Below, piece by piece: positions 1 through 6,044 of a DNA stretch of 11,375 bases. The translations under genes and the position numbers were made by a program. The DNA is from Chloroflexota bacterium (GTDB taxonomy: Bacteria > Chloroflexota > Anaerolineae > UBA3071): positions 1 through 11,375 of the forward strand of contig JACNHM010000499.1 in the NCBI GenBank assembly GCA_014383605.1, given 5' to 3'. The notes beneath the pieces are model-generated. The model was not told the DNA's origin, made no database searches, and saw only the letters and a program-made list of their open reading frames with translations. Position 1 is the first letter of the stretch. Every line of letters starts with the position of its first letter.

Positions 1-2
1 TG

Positions 3-293
3 GACGATCCGCAAGCCTACGCCGCCATGGCCCGCCCGGTCAACCCCTACGGCGATGGTCACGCCGCCCAACGCATCGTGGACGCCTTGCTGAGAGAGGG
101 AGACAAGGGGACAAGGAGCAGGGGAGCAAGGGAGCGGAGGCGCGGGGGAGTGAGGGTGATGAGGAGACAAGGGGACGGGGCGAGAGGGAGAGATGGCGTG
201 AGGGAGACAGGGATCTCAGCGCAGTTCCAACTTCCTGGAAAACTGCTCCAGAGAGATGATGCGAGTGCCCTGATATTGCTTCAAATTCCGTAG
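3..293 (+). CDS. wecB: UDP-N-acetylglucosamine 2-epimerase (non-hydrolysing), C-terminal fragment
   Basis: The 5' end lies outside the window; only the last 96 codons are present. The first part contains MARPVNPYGDGHAAQRIVDA, the characteristic C-terminal NPYGDG..A.RI signature of non-hydrolysing UDP-GlcNAc 2-epimerases. These cytoplasmic enzymes interconvert UDP-GlcNAc and UDP-ManNAc for surface polysaccharide synthesis. Family similarity ends near position 100. From there the frame continues for about 63 codons through an octamer purine-rich repeat (98-212) and then through DNA antisense to the PIN-toxin remnant, stopping at TAG 291-293. The tail is very rich in Arg and Gly and looks like accidental read-through rather than a domain. 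The position upstream of Wzz/BY-kinase and glycosidase genes supports an exopolysaccharide role. Identification is good for the family, less certain for the exact sugar nucleotide. Confidence 0.8.
   Translation, partial: DDPQAYAAMARPVNPYGDGHAAQRIVDALLREGDKGTRSRGARERRRGGVRVMRRQGDGARGRDGVRETGISAQFQLPGKLLQRDDASALILLQIP
98..212 (+). repeat. Degenerate 8-bp tandem repeat, GGGAGACA-like
   Basis: About 14 imperfect octamers follow one another without gaps: for example GGGAGACA (98-105), AGGGGACA (106-113), AGGAGCAG, GGGAGCAA, GGGAGCGG, and finally GGGAGACA (202-209). The strand is almost pure purine, with G dominant. It lies inside the 3' end of the epimerase frame and ends just before the PIN remnant. 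Because the period (8) is not a multiple of three, the translated peptide is not repetitive. A related array lies at 6048-6125. Confidence 0.8.
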
Positions 294-410
294 ATGCGGA
301 TCCTCGCTGACAATGAAATCGGCATCTCCTTCCAGAGCGCAGGCGAGGAACTTGTCATCTGATGGATCAGCCTCGACTTTCTTGACCACATACAGTCCTG
401 GCACGAGCAC
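216..410 (-). pseudogene. PIN-domain toxin, C-terminal half only
   Basis: This is a 64-residue frame from GTG (410) to TGA (216-218). It matches the second half of PIN-domain ribonuclease toxins of VapC/PIN_3 type: DPSDDKFLACALEGDADF (acidic D18/D19, then D31), SEDPHL (D37), and a closing strand ending in RIISLEQFSRKL. Full-length members have about 135-145 residues and begin with a strand carrying the first catalytic Asp (V-x-D-T-N). That first half is absent: the preceding gene's stop codon (414-416) is only 3 bp away. The remaining acidic residues cannot build a complete metal site, so nuclease activity is unlikely. Its 3' end overlaps the convergent epimerase frame. The family call is confident; loss of function is inferred. 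Confidence 0.75.
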
Positions 411-413
411 ACT

Positions 414-776
414 TCACCGACCGCTCTCACCTCTCTGCTCATCCCGGACAGCGGCAATCGCTTCGGCGATTTCGGCTTCCAGTTCCTGCGGGGTGATGTC
501 ATCGAAGTGCGCGGCGAAGCGCTCCATGGCCTCGAAGTGAGCGTGCCATTCCTGGGCTGACATCCGGCGGCGAGGATCCTGTTCCAGTACCCATGCTCTT
601 CTGGCTGCGCGCTCTTCCCGCCAGGCGGAGAAACGCCGATATTCATCGAAAGGCACCACGGCGGCAATGGGCTTGCCCCGGCGCTCAATGATGAGCGGTT
701 GTCCGGCAAGCTGGATCTCATCAACATCCACAGAGTAGATGGGGCTGGTTTCTCGAAGTGTCTGCGCTTCAGTCAT
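414..776 (-). CDS. Phd/YefM-like antitoxin
   Basis: A 120-residue protein starting at ATG 776, with an AAGGTGA-type ribosome site just upstream. The N-terminal half has the usual Phd/YefM pattern, a strand followed by PLIIERRGKPIAAVVPFDEY (roughly residues 27-46), in which the antitoxin dimer binds operator DNA. The C-terminal half is Glu/Arg/Ala-rich and predicted helical (EWHAHFEAMERFAAHF), fitting the flexible toxin-wrapping segment. In intact modules this gene precedes and neutralises a PIN toxin; here the downstream toxin has lost its N-terminal half, so this looks like an orphan antitoxin. It is transcribed on the minus strand after the MNT/HEPN genes, 18 bp from the end of the second MNT remnant. 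Autoregulation is typical of the family but no operator was identified here. Confidence 0.75.
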   Translation of the reverse strand: MTEAQTLRETSPIYSVDVDEIQLAGQPLIIERRGKPIAAVVPFDEYRRFSAWREERAARRAWVLEQDPRRRMSAQEWHAHFEAMERFAAHFDDITPQELEAEIAEAIAAVRDEQRGESGR

Positions 777-794
777 CCGACTTCACCTTACCTT

Positions 795-1090
795 TCACTG
801 CCTTCTCCCTGAATCCAGGCCTTCAGCAGGGCTTTTGATTCTGACGACACCAGAGATTATCCAAACGTCTACCGGCCGCTGGCTCAGTCGCTCCAGGGCG
901 GCCATCACTTCCAGGCGCGTGTCAAGCCGGGCCACAGCTCGGCGGTCAGCGGCAACAGCAAGGCGACGTCGAGGTCGCTCAATCGGTGGGCCACACCCTC
1001 AGCCGCCGAGCCGAACACGTAAGCTGCCAGGATGTCATCCCGACTGGCCAGATAGTCGGCTATGGCGGTCAGATCAAGGTCGTGTTCCAC
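795..1090 (-). pseudogene. MNT-type minimal nucleotidyltransferase, frameshifted and C-terminally truncated
   Basis: The frame from ATG 1090 reads [19 protein letters not shown], then the polymerase-beta-fold core VFGSAAEGVAHRLSDLDVA (G27-S28, D39, D41). It stops prematurely at 905-907. In another minus-strand frame the homology resumes at once: VARLDTRLEVMAALERLSQ followed by RPVDVWII, where the Asp of VDV is the expected third carboxylate. That frame ends at 795-797. A single-base change near 925-940 (a GC-rich GGCCCGGC context) explains the break; one base lost in the genome or in the assembly would do. Even after repair, family similarity ends after VDVWII, so about the last 50 residues are missing. 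ATG 1090 overlaps the HEPN stop by 22 bp, the usual coupled arrangement of HEPN/MNT pairs. Confidence 0.75.
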
Positions 1091-1506
1091 TTAACCTCCG
1101 CTTCGGCCAACAGCGTGGCCACGAAGTCCACAGCTTCGCCGGCCAGCTCAACAGCATTTGCTGCTGCCTGCTGGGTGTAAACATCGGCCGGGATGCCATC
1201 GGGCAGACTGTTGGGATAACGTGTCGGGACATAATAGCCGTCTAACACGCTCCACGATCGCCCACGTGTCCGGAATTCAGGCTTGAATGTTGCCGCCGCC
1301 GCACGCAGACGCTCGACGGAGTGGCCGACGACGATTTCCTCACCCTGGGCATAGAGGAAGGCCTTCAGTGCTTTTTCTGCCACCTGCTGTGCAAGAAAGC
1401 AGGCCAGGTGGTAGGCACCTTGCTCGGCCAGGTGACGAGCCCAATGCAGGTCCTCCTGGGCCTGTCTCAACCAACGCTGACCTTCCTCAAGGGGTCTTTT
1501 TCTCAT
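1069..1506 (-). CDS. HEPN-domain protein
   Basis: A 145-residue all-helical protein starting at ATG 1506. The segment [20 protein letters not shown] (residues 18-37) is followed by [20 protein letters not shown] (38-57), GHSVERL (61-67) and YYVPTRYPN (91-99). Together these define the HEPN family (PF05168) found beside minimal nucleotidyltransferases. Related HepT proteins are RNases held in check by AMP transfer from the MNT partner. I do not see the canonical RX4HXY catalytic signature in the C-terminal helix, so whether this one is a nuclease is open. The gene starts 20 bp inside the first MNT gene and overlaps the second MNT by 22 bp, so it is translationally coupled on both sides. Having MNT genes on both flanks of one HEPN gene is unusual. 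Confidence 0.85.
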   Translation of the reverse strand: MRKRPLEEGQRWLRQAQEDLHWARHLAEQGAYHLACFLAQQVAEKALKAFLYAQGEEIVVGHSVERLRAAAATFKPEFRTRGRSWSVLDGYYVPTRYPNSLPDGIPADVYTQQAAANAVELAGEAVDFVATLLAEAEVKWNTTLI

Positions 1507-1849
1507 AGATGAGCTTTCCTTTCTCCAATGCCTGACGGATAAAGCCTCGATCTCTGTTGCGTTCCAGCTCTTCAGGCGTGTAGACCAGCAGGTCCATGTC
1601 TACAGGACTCGACAGGTAGCGGTACATCTCCGCCGTCCGGGTGACGAAATCCAGCGGTGATGCCGTGACGATCAGGATGTCCAGATCGGTGAACAGATCG
1701 CAGCGGCCTTCAGCATACGATCCGAACAGGATCGCCCGCTCGACTTCCGGTCTGCGGGCCAGAGCAGCCATGATGTGCTGTATCGCCTCTGCCAGGGCAC
1801 GCCCATATTGCCGTCGCCTCCTGGCTATGATTCGCTCTTTCACCGCCAT
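1487..1849 (-). CDS. MNT-type minimal nucleotidyltransferase (intact)
   Basis: A 120-residue protein from ATG 1849, preceded by GGAGGGG (1856-1862) six bases away. It has the complete minimal nucleotidyltransferase active site: [20 protein letters not shown] with G43-S44 and metal ligands D55 and D57, and a third acidic strand PVDMDLLVY (D84/D86). The size and C-terminal helix ([15 protein letters not shown]) are normal for the family. MNT proteins paired with HEPN proteins transfer AMP (or another nucleotide) to the HEPN partner and act as its antitoxin. It is the first gene of the minus-strand operon and overlaps the HEPN gene by 20 bp. A promoter with a perfect -10 lies about 65 bp upstream. 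Confidence 0.88.
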   Translation of the reverse strand: MAVKERIIARRRRQYGRALAEAIQHIMAALARRPEVERAILFGSYAEGRCDLFTDLDILIVTASPLDFVTRTAEMYRYLSSPVDMDLLVYTPEELERNRDRGFIRQALEKGKLIYEKKTP

Positions 1850-1914
1850 TGCCTACCCCTCCACCCTGAACATAGGCACGCCATTCCCTACAGTTAAGCA
1901 CCGATTCCGAAGCT

Positions 1915-1944
1915 ATTATACCACGAGTCAACCGTCTGCGCCAA
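1915..1944 (-). promoter_or_regulatory. Promoter of the MNT/HEPN/antitoxin operon
   Basis: Read on the minus strand there is TTGGCG (1944-1939), an 18-bp spacer, and a perfect TATAAT (1920-1915). TGG directly precedes the -10, giving an extended -10 (TGnTATAAT). It faces the MNT gene at 1849. The -35 box sits about 16 bp from the start codon of the divergent surface-protein gene, so that gene's own promoter must overlap this one; I could not identify it. Confidence 0.7.
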
Positions 1945-1960
1945 CTCAGGATCTAAACCT

Positions 1961-4222
1961 ATGCCCGTAACTCACTGCCCTCACCTGGGTCTCAGCGAAG
2001 ACCCATCGCTGCACCTGTCGTACCCTGACGAGACACACCGTTGCTTTGCTTCCTCTGCGCCGGTGGAGATCGAACTGCAACACCAGAGCCGCTTCTGCCT
2101 GACAGAGCGACATCCGGCCTGCCCGCGCTACGTCACGCCGCCGCAACCCGTTCCACACCAGCCCCGGCCGCTGCAGGCCGAAAGCGAGATCGCCGACGAG
2201 GAAGGTGTGCCGTCGGGCCCCTGGTGGCGGCCATTCCTGTGGGGGACGGCACTGATATTGCTGGCCCTGGTGGTCTGGCGCTACGGGTCCATCCTGATGA
2301 GCTCAGGCCACACCTCCCCTGCTTCGGCACCGGCCATTGTCAGCCCCTCGCCTACACGCATCAGCACACCCCAGCCCACTCCTACTCCGGTTCCGGTGCC
2401 CACCAGGGTCCCCGCTTCCCCGCCGGTGGCCTTACCGATGGTAGAGCCCACGCCATGGCCCGGAGGCCGCGTCTTTACTCTGCGACCCTCGGCCGGCGCG
2501 GTAGGATGGGTGGCCAGCGATGAGGAGAGAGGAAATCACTTCGGCGATTCCTTCCTGCACGTCGGCGTCCATAGCAGGGTGATATACCACAGTGCCATGC
2601 AGTTCGATCTCTCTTACATCCCCCCCGGCGCGCCCATCATGTACGCTGAACTGCGGCTGACCGGCCTGGACGCCCAACGCCTGGGCGTCGGGGGGAGCTG
2701 GGAACTGCGGATGCTGGAGACTGAGGTGAACCTGGGGTGGCAATCCCATAGCTATCAGGACATCCACAACGCCAGGGAGGAGCAAACCCTATCGCTGGTG
2801 CTGGACTCCAGCGACCTGGGCCTGGGCGTAACCAACGTCTTCATCTTCACCGATGAGCAACAGCGCCTCCTGGAAGAGCGCGTGCTGGACGGAGCGATCT
2901 CCTTCCGGCTGGATGGCCCCCAGGCCGGGCCCAACAACGTCTTCGCCTGGGACAGTGGCTACGGTCCGGCCAGCCGCGGGAACGGGCCGATCCTGTTCGT
3001 CAGCACAGGCCCGGTTCCTCCTACTCCGACGGCGACCAATACCCCGATACCGATCGTGGTGACCAGCACACCTACTCCGGAGAACGTGCTCACCGTCGCC
3101 GCCATGATGGCCACGGCCACGGCCCAGGCCACCCTGGTGGGCACAGCGACCCCGACGCCGCCCAACCTGGCCACACCCACGCCGATGATCGTGGTGACCA
3201 ACACACCTACGCCGCAGAACGCGGCCACGGCCACGGCCATCTCCGCTTACGCTACGGCTGTGGCCCTGACCACGGGCACCTTCACGCCCATGCCGCCTAA
3301 CGTGGTCACCGCCACGCCCACGCCCACGCTTGTGGTCGTGACCGCCACCCCTACCGCCCCTACGCCGGAAAACGTGATGACCGCCCTGGCTATGGCGATC
3401 GCCGAAGCGACGCGCACGGCCGGCGAGGGCACCGCCACCCCCTTGCCATCTAACTGGGCGGTGGCCATCGTAGCGGGAAACGCGGCTGAGGCTACGGCCA
3501 TCTCCGCCCAGGCCACGATCGCCGCCCTGACCAGCCGCGGCCGCAACACTCCGACGCCGGTTCACGTGATCACAGCCACACCCACGCCGCTTCTGATCTA
3601 TCTGCATGACCTCACACCGACGCCAACGAGCACTCCCACGCCGCCTCTTTCTTCATTTACCATCCCCGCTGTGCTCAAGGGCAAGATCGCCTTTCTTTCC
3701 GACCGCGGCGGAGAGGTTGCGGTGTACGTGATGGACCCGGACGGCCGCCGCGTGGCCCTGCTGACCAGCCGCTGGCCCTACGATGTCGCTCTCCAGCGAG
3801 AGCCGTTCTCGCCCGATGGTAACGAAAAAGTGCTCGTTAGAAACAACCCAGAGGACATCCCTCAGTTGTTCGTCACCACCCTTGGACAGGACCTCCCACG
3901 GCCATTGACGGCGGGTAAGAGTATGAGCTATGACGCCGTCTGGTCGCCTCGGAGCAATCTCATCGCTTTTGTGTCCCAGGAGCCGGGGAACGACGAGATC
4001 TTCGTCATCCAAAGTGATGGCCAGGGACGCCAGCGGTTGACGGTCAACGATTGGGAGTGGGATAAGCACCCCACCTGGTCTCCGGACGGCACTCAGATCG
4101 CTTTCTGGTCTAACATGGAGACAGGCCGCAAGCAGATATGGGTCATGAACGCCGACGGCAGCGAGCGGCGGAATGTCAGCAAGAACCCATGGAACGACTG
4201 GGATCCGGTGTGGATCAAATAG
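1961..4222 (+). CDS. Membrane-anchored multidomain surface protein (Cys module, TM, DNRLRE-like, TPTPT repeats, PD40)
   Basis: A 753-residue protein. Residues 1-58 form a small module with four spaced Cys and nearby His (C6, H26/C28, H41/C46, C54); a metal site is possible but unproven. A single transmembrane helix follows at about 91-111 (FLWGTALILLALVVW), with no cleavable signal, so the Cys module should be cytoplasmic and the rest extracellular. After a Pro/Thr linker, residues about 169-349 resemble DNRLRE/carbohydrate-binding-type beta-sandwich modules (SFLHVG, AMQFDLSYIPPGAPI, YAELRLT). Residues about 350-570 are Thr/Pro/Ala repeats. Residues about 572-753 carry TolB-like PD40 strands (FSPDG near 616, WSP near 661, WSPDGT near 706), too few for a full six- or seven-bladed propeller. 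Position before the polysaccharide kinase suggests cell-envelope attachment or polysaccharide binding. Exact function unknown. Confidence 0.75.
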   Translation: MPVTHCPHLGLSEDPSLHLSYPDETHRCFASSAPVEIELQHQSRFCLTERHPACPRYVTPPQPVPHQPRPLQAESEIADEEGVPSGPWWRPFLWGTALILLALVVWRYGSILMSSGHTSPASAPAIVSPSPTRISTPQPTPTPVPVPTRVPASPPVALPMVEPTPWPGGRVFTLRPSAGAVGWVASDEERGNHFGDSFLHVGVHSRVIYHSAMQFDLSYIPPGAPIMYAELRLTGLDAQRLGVGGSWELRMLETEVNLGWQSHSYQDIHNAREEQTLSLVLDSSDLGLGVTNVFIFTDEQQRLLEERVLDGAISFRLDGPQAGPNNVFAWDSGYGPASRGNGPILFVSTGPVPPTPTATNTPIPIVVTSTPTPENVLTVAAMMATATAQATLVGTATPTPPNLATPTPMIVVTNTPTPQNAATATAISAYATAVALTTGTFTPMPPNVVTATPTPTLVVVTATPTAPTPENVMTALAMAIAEATRTAGEGTATPLPSNWAVAIVAGNAAEATAISAQATIAALTSRGRNTPTPVHVITATPTPLLIYLHDLTPTPTSTPTPPLSSFTIPAVLKGKIAFLSDRGGEVAVYVMDPDGRRVALLTSRWPYDVALQREPFSPDGNEKVLVRNNPEDIPQLFVTTLGQDLPRPLTAGKSMSYDAVWSPRSNLIAFVSQEPGNDEIFVIQSDGQGRQRLTVNDWEWDKHPTWSPDGTQIAFWSNMETGRKQIWVMNADGSERRNVSKNPWNDWDPVWIK
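3056..3600 (+). repeat. Coding repeats: VVTxTPTP[EQ]N plus Ala/Thr-rich helix
   Basis: Within the surface protein the motif VVT-x-TPTP recurs at codons starting at 3056, 3191, 3335 and (as VITATPTP) 3566. Each copy is followed by a stretch rich in Ala and Thr such as AAMMATATAQATLVGT or ATAISAYATAVALTTG, then TPxPPN. Spacings are 45, 48 and 77 codons, so the units are imperfect and probably arose by intragenic duplication. The alternation of Pro-rich and Ala-rich segments suggests an extended stalk, a plausible O-glycosylation region. Confidence 0.7.
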
Positions 4223-4226
4223 CCGC

Positions 4227-4255
4227 TTGACACAAGGAACTGATTGAGCTACAAT
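4227..4255 (+). promoter_or_regulatory. Consensus promoter for the Wzz/BY-kinase gene
   Basis: A perfect -35 TTGACA (4227-4232), a spacer of exactly 17 bp, and -10 TACAAT (4250-4255). It lies 4 bp after the surface-protein stop and faces the kinase. Transcription would be expected to start around 4262, exactly where the octamer repeat begins. The leader RNA (about 145 nt) would therefore consist almost wholly of the inverted octamer repeat. Confidence 0.7.
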
Positions 4256-4262
4256 GTAGTAG

Positions 4263-4396
4263 TTGGTAGGTTGGTAGGTTGGTAGATTGGTAGATTGGAC
4301 CATTGGTGAATCGGTGGGGGCAAGGCAATGACCGATTCACCAATGTACCAGTTTCCCAATCTACCAATGTACCAGTTCCCCAATCTACCAATCTAA
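4263..4396 (+). repeat. Octamer tandem repeat that inverts around a perfect palindrome (mRNA leader hairpin)
   Basis: The left arm (4263-4298) is four copies of TTGGTAG[G/A] plus TTGG. The right arm (about 4341-4396) is octamers on the other strand (CAATCTAC, CAATGTAC, CAGTTYCC), with a higher-order 24-bp duplication. In the centre CATTGGTGAATCGGT (4301-4315) pairs perfectly with ACCGATTCACCAATG (4331-4345) across a 15-nt loop. The left arm can pair with 4356-4391 with few mismatches when G-U pairs are allowed. The whole leader can fold into one long stem ending about 6 nt before the ribosome site GGAGGAG (4398-4404). Confidence 0.85.
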
Positions 4397-4406
4397 CGGA
4401 GGAGAC

Positions 4407-6044
4407 ATGGAACTACGCCAATATGCAGCAGTGATCTGGAAGTGGCTGTGGCTGATCGTGCTGGCCACGCTGGTGGCCTCGGTCTCCAGCACCCTGGCCA
4501 CCCGACAGCAGCCGCCCATCTACGAGGCCAAGACCACCTTGTTGGTGGGACAGGCGCTGCAGAAGCAAGATGTCAACCAGACCGACTTCTGGCTCGGCCA
4601 GGCGCTGGCCCAGACCTACAGCGAGGTGGCCAAGCGTCAGCCTGTGCGCCAGGCCACCATGAACGCGCTGGGGCTGTCCTGGCTGCCGGAGTACAACGTC
4701 AAGCCGGTGGCCAATACCCAGCTCCTGGAAATCCAGGTCGTGGACACCAGCCCGGAACGGGCCGCGGCCGTGGCCAGCGAGCTGGCCAGCCAGCTTATTT
4801 TACAGAGCCCCACTCAGCCCCAGCAGGAGCAGCAAAAACGCCGCCAGTTCATCGAGCAACAGCTCAACGACCTGGAAGCCAACATTGACCTCACCAAGGA
4901 AGAGATCGGCCGGCTGGAGGACGCCCTGGACGGCATGTTCAGCGCCCGGCAGATCGCTGACACCCAGAACCAGATCGCCGCCTTGCAGCAGAAGCTCAAC
5001 ACCTATCAGGCCAACTATGCCCAACTGCTGAACAGCCTGGGCGAGGGGTCGGTCAACGTCCTGACCGTGGTGGAGCCCGCCACCGTGCCCACCGTTCCCA
5101 TCGGCCCCAAGAAAACGTTGACCATCCTGTTGGCTGCCGCCATTGGCCTCATCCTGGCGGTCAGCGCGGCCTTTCTCCTGGAGTATCTGGACGATACCCT
5201 CAAGACGCCTGATGACATTATGCAAGCTTTGGGCCTTTCCGCCCTCGGCGCCATCGCCCGCATAGAAGGAGACACGCTCGCCGATAAGCTCATTACCGCC
5301 GACCATCCCAAATCCCCTATCTCCGAGGCCTACCGCGTCCTGCGCACCAATCTGCAGTTCTCCTCGGTGGACAGGCCGCTGAAGACGCTGCTGGTCACCA
5401 GCGCCAATCCCATCGAAGGAAAGAGCGTCACCGCGGCCAACATCGGCGTGGTCATGGCTCAGGCCGGCCATTCCGTCATCATGGTGGATAGCGACCTGCG
5501 ACGACCTGTCCTGCACAAGATCTTTCAGATACCCAACAACGAGGGATTCACCAACGCCCTCTTGCACGCCAACCCCAGCCCAGGCGCCTACCTGCAGCCC
5601 ACCAAAGTGGAGAACCTGAGGGTGCTCACCACCGGGCCTCTGCCGCCCAATCCGTCCGAGCTCCTGGGCTCCGAACGGATGAAGGGCCTCATCGAGCACC
5701 TCAAAAGCGAAGCCGACGTGGTCATCTTCGACAGCCCGCCCAGCCTGGCCGTCACCGATGCCGCCGTGCTGGCTATGCAGATGGACGGCACGCTGCTCGT
5801 GGTCGACGCCGGGGCCACCCGGCGGGGGTTGGCCGGACGCGCCGTGGAGAACCTGCAGAAGGTCGGAGGCAATGTGCTGGGCGTGGTGCTGAATAAGCTC
5901 TCTGCCCGCCGCGGCGGCTACTACTACCACTACTATTACTACTATTCGAGCGACAGCGAAAGAACAGGCCGCCGCAAGCGGCGCCACAAACCGAAGCGCG
6001 GCTGGCTGGGGAAGATACCCTTCCTCAGGAGCCGCCAATCGTGA
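4407..6044 (+). CDS. Wzz-type chain-length regulator fused to BY-kinase (tyrosine autokinase)
   Basis: A 545-residue inner-membrane protein started by ATG 4407, four bases after GGAGG. Residues 1-260 are a polysaccharide co-polymerase part: TM helix about 12-30, an extracytoplasmic coiled-coil region (140-210, Gln/Glu-rich), the Pro-rich turn TVPIGPKK, and TM helix about 237-258. Residues about 290-500 are the cytoplasmic bacterial tyrosine kinase: EAYRVLRTN (307-315), Walker A ANPIEGKSV (K339), Walker A' MVDSDLRRP (D361, D363), and Walker B VVIFDSPP (D442). The Tyr cluster is YYYHYYYYY (505-513), followed by an unusually long, strongly basic tail of about 30 residues. Such proteins cycle between phosphorylated and unphosphorylated forms to control length and export of exopolysaccharide. 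The gene overlaps the next by 4 bp. The family call is firm. Confidence 0.93.
   Translation: MELRQYAAVIWKWLWLIVLATLVASVSSTLATRQQPPIYEAKTTLLVGQALQKQDVNQTDFWLGQALAQTYSEVAKRQPVRQATMNALGLSWLPEYNVKPVANTQLLEIQVVDTSPERAAAVASELASQLILQSPTQPQQEQQKRRQFIEQQLNDLEANIDLTKEEIGRLEDALDGMFSARQIADTQNQIAALQQKLNTYQANYAQLLNSLGEGSVNVLTVVEPATVPTVPIGPKKTLTILLAAAIGLILAVSAAFLLEYLDDTLKTPDDIMQALGLSALGAIARIEGDTLADKLITADHPKSPISEAYRVLRTNLQFSSVDRPLKTLLVTSANPIEGKSVTAANIGVVMAQAGHSVIMVDSDLRRPVLHKIFQIPNNEGFTNALLHANPSPGAYLQPTKVENLRVLTTGPLPPNPSELLGSERMKGLIEHLKSEADVVIFDSPPSLAVTDAAVLAMQMDGTLLVVDAGATRRGLAGRAVENLQKVGGNVLGVVLNKLSARRGGYYYHYYYYYSSDSERTGRRKRRHKPKRGWLGKIPFLRSRQS

Noticed and set aside
788..843. Minus-strand peptide ESKALLKAWIQGEGSER between MNT2 and the antitoxin, reminiscent of the start of small Chloroflexota TA-associated proteins
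   Set aside because: Too short, without a start codon or full motif; it could equally be chance in degraded DNA.
2789..3607. Gly/Arg/His-rich minus-strand frame opposite the TPTPT repeats
   Set aside because: Low-complexity shadow of the Thr/Pro-rich repeats; no independent coding evidence.
4263..4396. Short repeats resembling a CRISPR array
   Set aside because: The period is 8 bp with no spacers, and the orientation flips midway; this is a tandem repeat, not a repeat-spacer array.
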